Shown here one piece after another: positions 62,188 to 64,000 of a DNA stretch of 64,000 nt (positions are counted from its first letter, which is position 1; each line of letters begins with the position of its first letter). The DNA comes from Billgrantia antri (GTDB taxonomy: Bacteria; Pseudomonadota; Gammaproteobacteria; Pseudomonadales; Halomonadaceae). A model generated the notes under the pieces. That model worked only from the letters and a program-made list of their open reading frames with translations. It did no database searches and had not been told where the DNA came from. Both the position numbers and the translations under genes were made by a program. Location of the stretch: NCBI RefSeq assembly GCF_019430905.1, contig NZ_JAHYCA010000005.1, positions 62,001-126,000 of the forward strand. The letters are read 5' to 3'.

Positions 62188-63234
62188 ATGACCTTGTCCC
62201 GTCGCCAAGTCCTGAAGTACGGCACCTTCGCCACCGCCGGCGCAACCCTGTTCGGCACCCAGAGCCTGTTCGCTCCCCACAGCCGAGCCGCCACCACTCT
62301 CACCGGGGTCACCTATCTGCCAGATTCCTACAAGGCATTGACCTACGGCTCCAATCGCTTCGTGGAGATGCTCCAGGAAAACGGCGGCGACGTGCTGTCG
62401 GTGGAGTTCTACGATTCCGGCCAGTTGCTCAAGGTGGACGAACAGCTTCCCGCGCTGCGCGCGCGCAGCATCGACTTCATGTTCCACACCTTCTCCTACA
62501 TCACCCGCTCGATCCCCATTCTCGGCGTGACCGGCCTTCCCGGCGTGGTGGGCGAGCTCTACCGTCACCCGGAACGCCTGCGTCAGGGCAGCCCGCTCAT
62601 GGAGCTGATCAACGAGGTGTTGGCCGAAGAGAACCTCTACATGCTCACCTCCGGTGGCGGCATTCTCGAGCCCGAGTACCTGTGGAGTACAGAGGCAAGC
62701 CCGATCCGCAGGCTCGATGAGGTACGCGGCAAGAAGGTTCGCATCGTCGGCTTCGAGGCCACGCAGGCCTTCGAACCCTACAACGTGGGTGCGACCCGCA
62801 TCCCCTCCTCGGAAACCTACATGGCACTGCAGCGCGGCACCGTGGATGCGGGCATCTTCAACATCTCGACCGTCATCGGACGCAGCCTCCAGGAGCAGCT
62901 CAAGTACTGCTACAAGCTACCGATCACCGGCTTCTCGGTGGCGCCGTTCATGCTGCGTGACACCTGGGACAATCTCGATGACGACGTCCGCGGTGTGCTG
63001 CAGCAGGCCGCCGACTGGTACGACGAGAACTTCATCGAACACTGCAACAACGACATCTATCCCAACGAGTACTGGCCGCAGGTGGAAGAGGCAGGCGTCG
63101 AGATCATCGAGCCCACGGAGGAAGATATCGAGACCTTCAATGCCGGCGTCCAGGATGTCTGGGACCACTGGAAGGGTGAGGTCGGCGAAGAAGTCGGCAG
63201 CCGTGCCATTGCACTGGCCCTGGGCGAGGCATGA
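62188..63234 (+). CDS. dctP: TRAP transporter substrate-binding protein (DctP)
   Basis: A 348-residue periplasmic DctP/TAXI-type binding protein. The leader contains SRRQVLK followed by a moderately hydrophobic stretch and a cleavage site near HSRAA (~34), so export through the Tat route as a folded protein is probable. The conserved ligand-carboxylate arginine is probably in KKVRIVGFEATQAF (~175-190). It binds an organic acid and hands it to DctQM. A CAGGAG site precedes ATG 62188. Confidence 0.92.
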   Translation: MTLSRRQVLKYGTFATAGATLFGTQSLFAPHSRAATTLTGVTYLPDSYKALTYGSNRFVEMLQENGGDVLSVEFYDSGQLLKVDEQLPALRARSIDFMFHTFSYITRSIPILGVTGLPGVVGELYRHPERLRQGSPLMELINEVLAEENLYMLTSGGGILEPEYLWSTEASPIRRLDEVRGKKVRIVGFEATQAFEPYNVGATRIPSSETYMALQRGTVDAGIFNISTVIGRSLQEQLKYCYKLPITGFSVAPFMLRDTWDNLDDDVRGVLQQAADWYDENFIEHCNNDIYPNEYWPQVEEAGVEIIEPTEEDIETFNAGVQDVWDHWKGEVGEEVGSRAIALALGEA

Positions 63235-63245
63235 GGAGAGCGCCC

Positions 63246-63764
63246 ATGACCGCTTCTGCCACGCGCAGCTGGGACGGCCTGATGGCCGTCCTGCGCTGGA
63301 CCTCGATGGCGGTGCTGGTGTTCATGATGGTGTCGATCTGCTACGACGCCATCATGCGCTACGCCTTCGCGGCCCCGACCAGCTGGAGCCTGGAGATCAA
63401 CTCCTTCCTGCTGGTCTACCTGGCCGTGATCGGTGCTGCCGAAGCCCAGCGCCACGACGCGCATATACGCATTACTTTCTTCAAGGACAAGCTGCCGCCA
63501 CGCAGCCGCGCCGCGATCGACATCGCCACGGGTCTGCTCGGCATGGTGTTCTGCGCCATCATGGTGTGGCGCGGGGGCATCATGGCCCACCAGGCCTTCG
63601 AATATGGCGAGCGCGTCTCGAGTTCGCTGGGCACGCCAATGGTCTTTCCCTACGCTCTGCTACCCATCGGCTTTGCCATGCTCGGCCTGCAGTTCCTGAT
63701 GGATGCCGTGCGCGCCCTGCCCCGACTGCGCCACGATCTCGACCAGGAGGTGCCGCATGGCTGA
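63246..63764 (+). CDS. dctQ: TRAP transporter small permease (DctQ)
   Basis: A 172-residue membrane protein with four helices and the DctQ pattern YDAIMRYAFAAPTSWSLEIN in the first half. ATG 63246 has GGAG 7 nt upstream; an ATG at 63231 overlapping the dctP stop is also in frame. Its end overlaps the next gene by 8 bases, so transporter and enzyme are co-translated. Confidence 0.92.
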   Translation: MTASATRSWDGLMAVLRWTSMAVLVFMMVSICYDAIMRYAFAAPTSWSLEINSFLLVYLAVIGAAEAQRHDAHIRITFFKDKLPPRSRAAIDIATGLLGMVFCAIMVWRGGIMAHQAFEYGERVSSSLGTPMVFPYALLPIGFAMLGLQFLMDAVRALPRLRHDLDQEVPHG

Positions 63765-64000
63765 CACCCTGAGTCACAAGCTGATCCGGAGCCACCTGGT
63801 GGGTGGCGAGATGGAACCAGGTCAGGAGATTGCCCTGCGCATGGATCAGGCGCTGCTGCAGGACATTCTCGGCACCCTGGTCATGCTCGAGCTCGACGCC
63901 ATGGGCCTGGAACGAGTTCACACCACGCCCAGCGTGCAATACATCGACCATACCCTGCTGCAGCCGGACAACATCAACGCCGATGCCCACCTGTTCCTGA
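63757..64000 (+). CDS. Aconitase/isopropylmalate-dehydratase family hydro-lyase, N-terminal part
   Basis: The first 81 codons of an iron-sulfur hydro-lyase running off the right edge. The opening TLSHKLIRSHLVGGEM is followed by PGQEIALRMDQALLQD and GTLVMLELDAMGL, then QYIDHTLL and NADAHLFL, the start of the aconitase large domain. The iron-sulfur cysteines lie beyond the window. ATG 63757 overlaps the dctQ stop. In this operon it may isomerise, hydrate or dehydrate the imported acid. Whether it is a true aconitase or a specialised paralogue (citraconate-, dimethylmalate- or homoaconitase-like) cannot be told. Confidence 0.88.
   Translation, partial: MADTLSHKLIRSHLVGGEMEPGQEIALRMDQALLQDILGTLVMLELDAMGLERVHTTPSVQYIDHTLLQPDNINADAHLFL

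Noticed and set aside
1..64000. tRNA genes, CRISPR arrays, insertion sequences, prophage genes
   Set aside because: I looked for tRNA T-loop patterns with cloverleaf context, spaced direct repeats, transposase motifs and terminal repeats by eye and found none; apparent T-loop-like strings fall within coding genes.

Overview
This 64 kb window is GC-rich, almost fully coding chromosome from a gammaproteobacterium. The best fit is a Halomonas-type member of the Halomonadaceae. That call rests on gene content and order (dnaX-ybaB-recR, rnd-ycgL-ycgN, oligopeptidase B, YqjD/E-type envelope genes, TRAP and polar amino-acid transporters, ergothioneine genes); no rRNA or other marker gene is present. 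I see no insertion sequence, prophage, CRISPR array or tRNA.

Layout. 1-5.2 kb: start of a Bcr/CflA efflux pump, transaldolase, an HsbA/HsbR-like partner-switching pair, the lipoprotein MlaA and a FabH-type ketosynthase. 5.3-11.3 kb: HrpA helicase and FadD, separated by a 34-bp perfect palindrome, with a 21-bp inverted repeat upstream of fadD. 11.3-17.6 kb: a class II amidotransferase/VWA/membrane-protein cluster, oligopeptidase B, and a secreted protein made of about 18 five-residue repeats. 17.8-22.8 kb: ycgN-ycgL-rnd and recR-ybaB-dnaX housekeeping clusters.

23-32.5 kb: a LysR regulator divergent from a catabolic operon (class III aminotransferase, two-subunit 3-oxoacid CoA-transferase, M20 deacylase, thiolase), followed by a complete polar amino-acid ABC importer. 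The enzyme set suggests import, deacylation and transamination of a (beta-)amino acid to a 3-oxo acid, CoA activation and thiolysis. 32.5-38.6 kb: a small unknown gene, the 4.5S SRP RNA gene (ffs), an ATP-grasp enzyme paired with a large protein of unknown function, an AbrB-family membrane protein and TlyA.

38.6-49 kb: a large MscK-type mechanosensitive channel, outer-membrane phospholipase A, three YqjD/E/K-like membrane genes, a TetR/COQ9-fold protein, egtD-egtB and a flavoprotein. 49-58 kb: an RND efflux pair, a pyruvate-oxidase-like ThDP enzyme, a DUF3617 lipoprotein-size protein and a PAS-GGDEF-EAL protein whose GGDEF motif is altered.

58-58.9 kb is a long non-coding stretch. On the minus strand it holds a strong candidate for a CsrB/RsmZ-type regulatory RNA: six GGA motifs, several in hairpin loops, a GC-rich terminator, and a GacA/UvrY-like box upstream. 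It also holds two identical 12-bp palindromes 63 bp apart that look like operators of the adjacent GntR regulator. The window ends in that regulator's operon: type III CoA-transferase, TRAP transporter (dctM-dctP-dctQ) and the start of an aconitase-family hydro-lyase, probably uptake and breakdown of a di- or tricarboxylate.

The most interesting items are the Csr/Rsm-type RNA, the ATP-grasp plus unknown-protein pair, the putative beta-amino-acid operon, and the carboxylate operon with its paired operators. All functions are inferred from sequence reading only; no database search was run.
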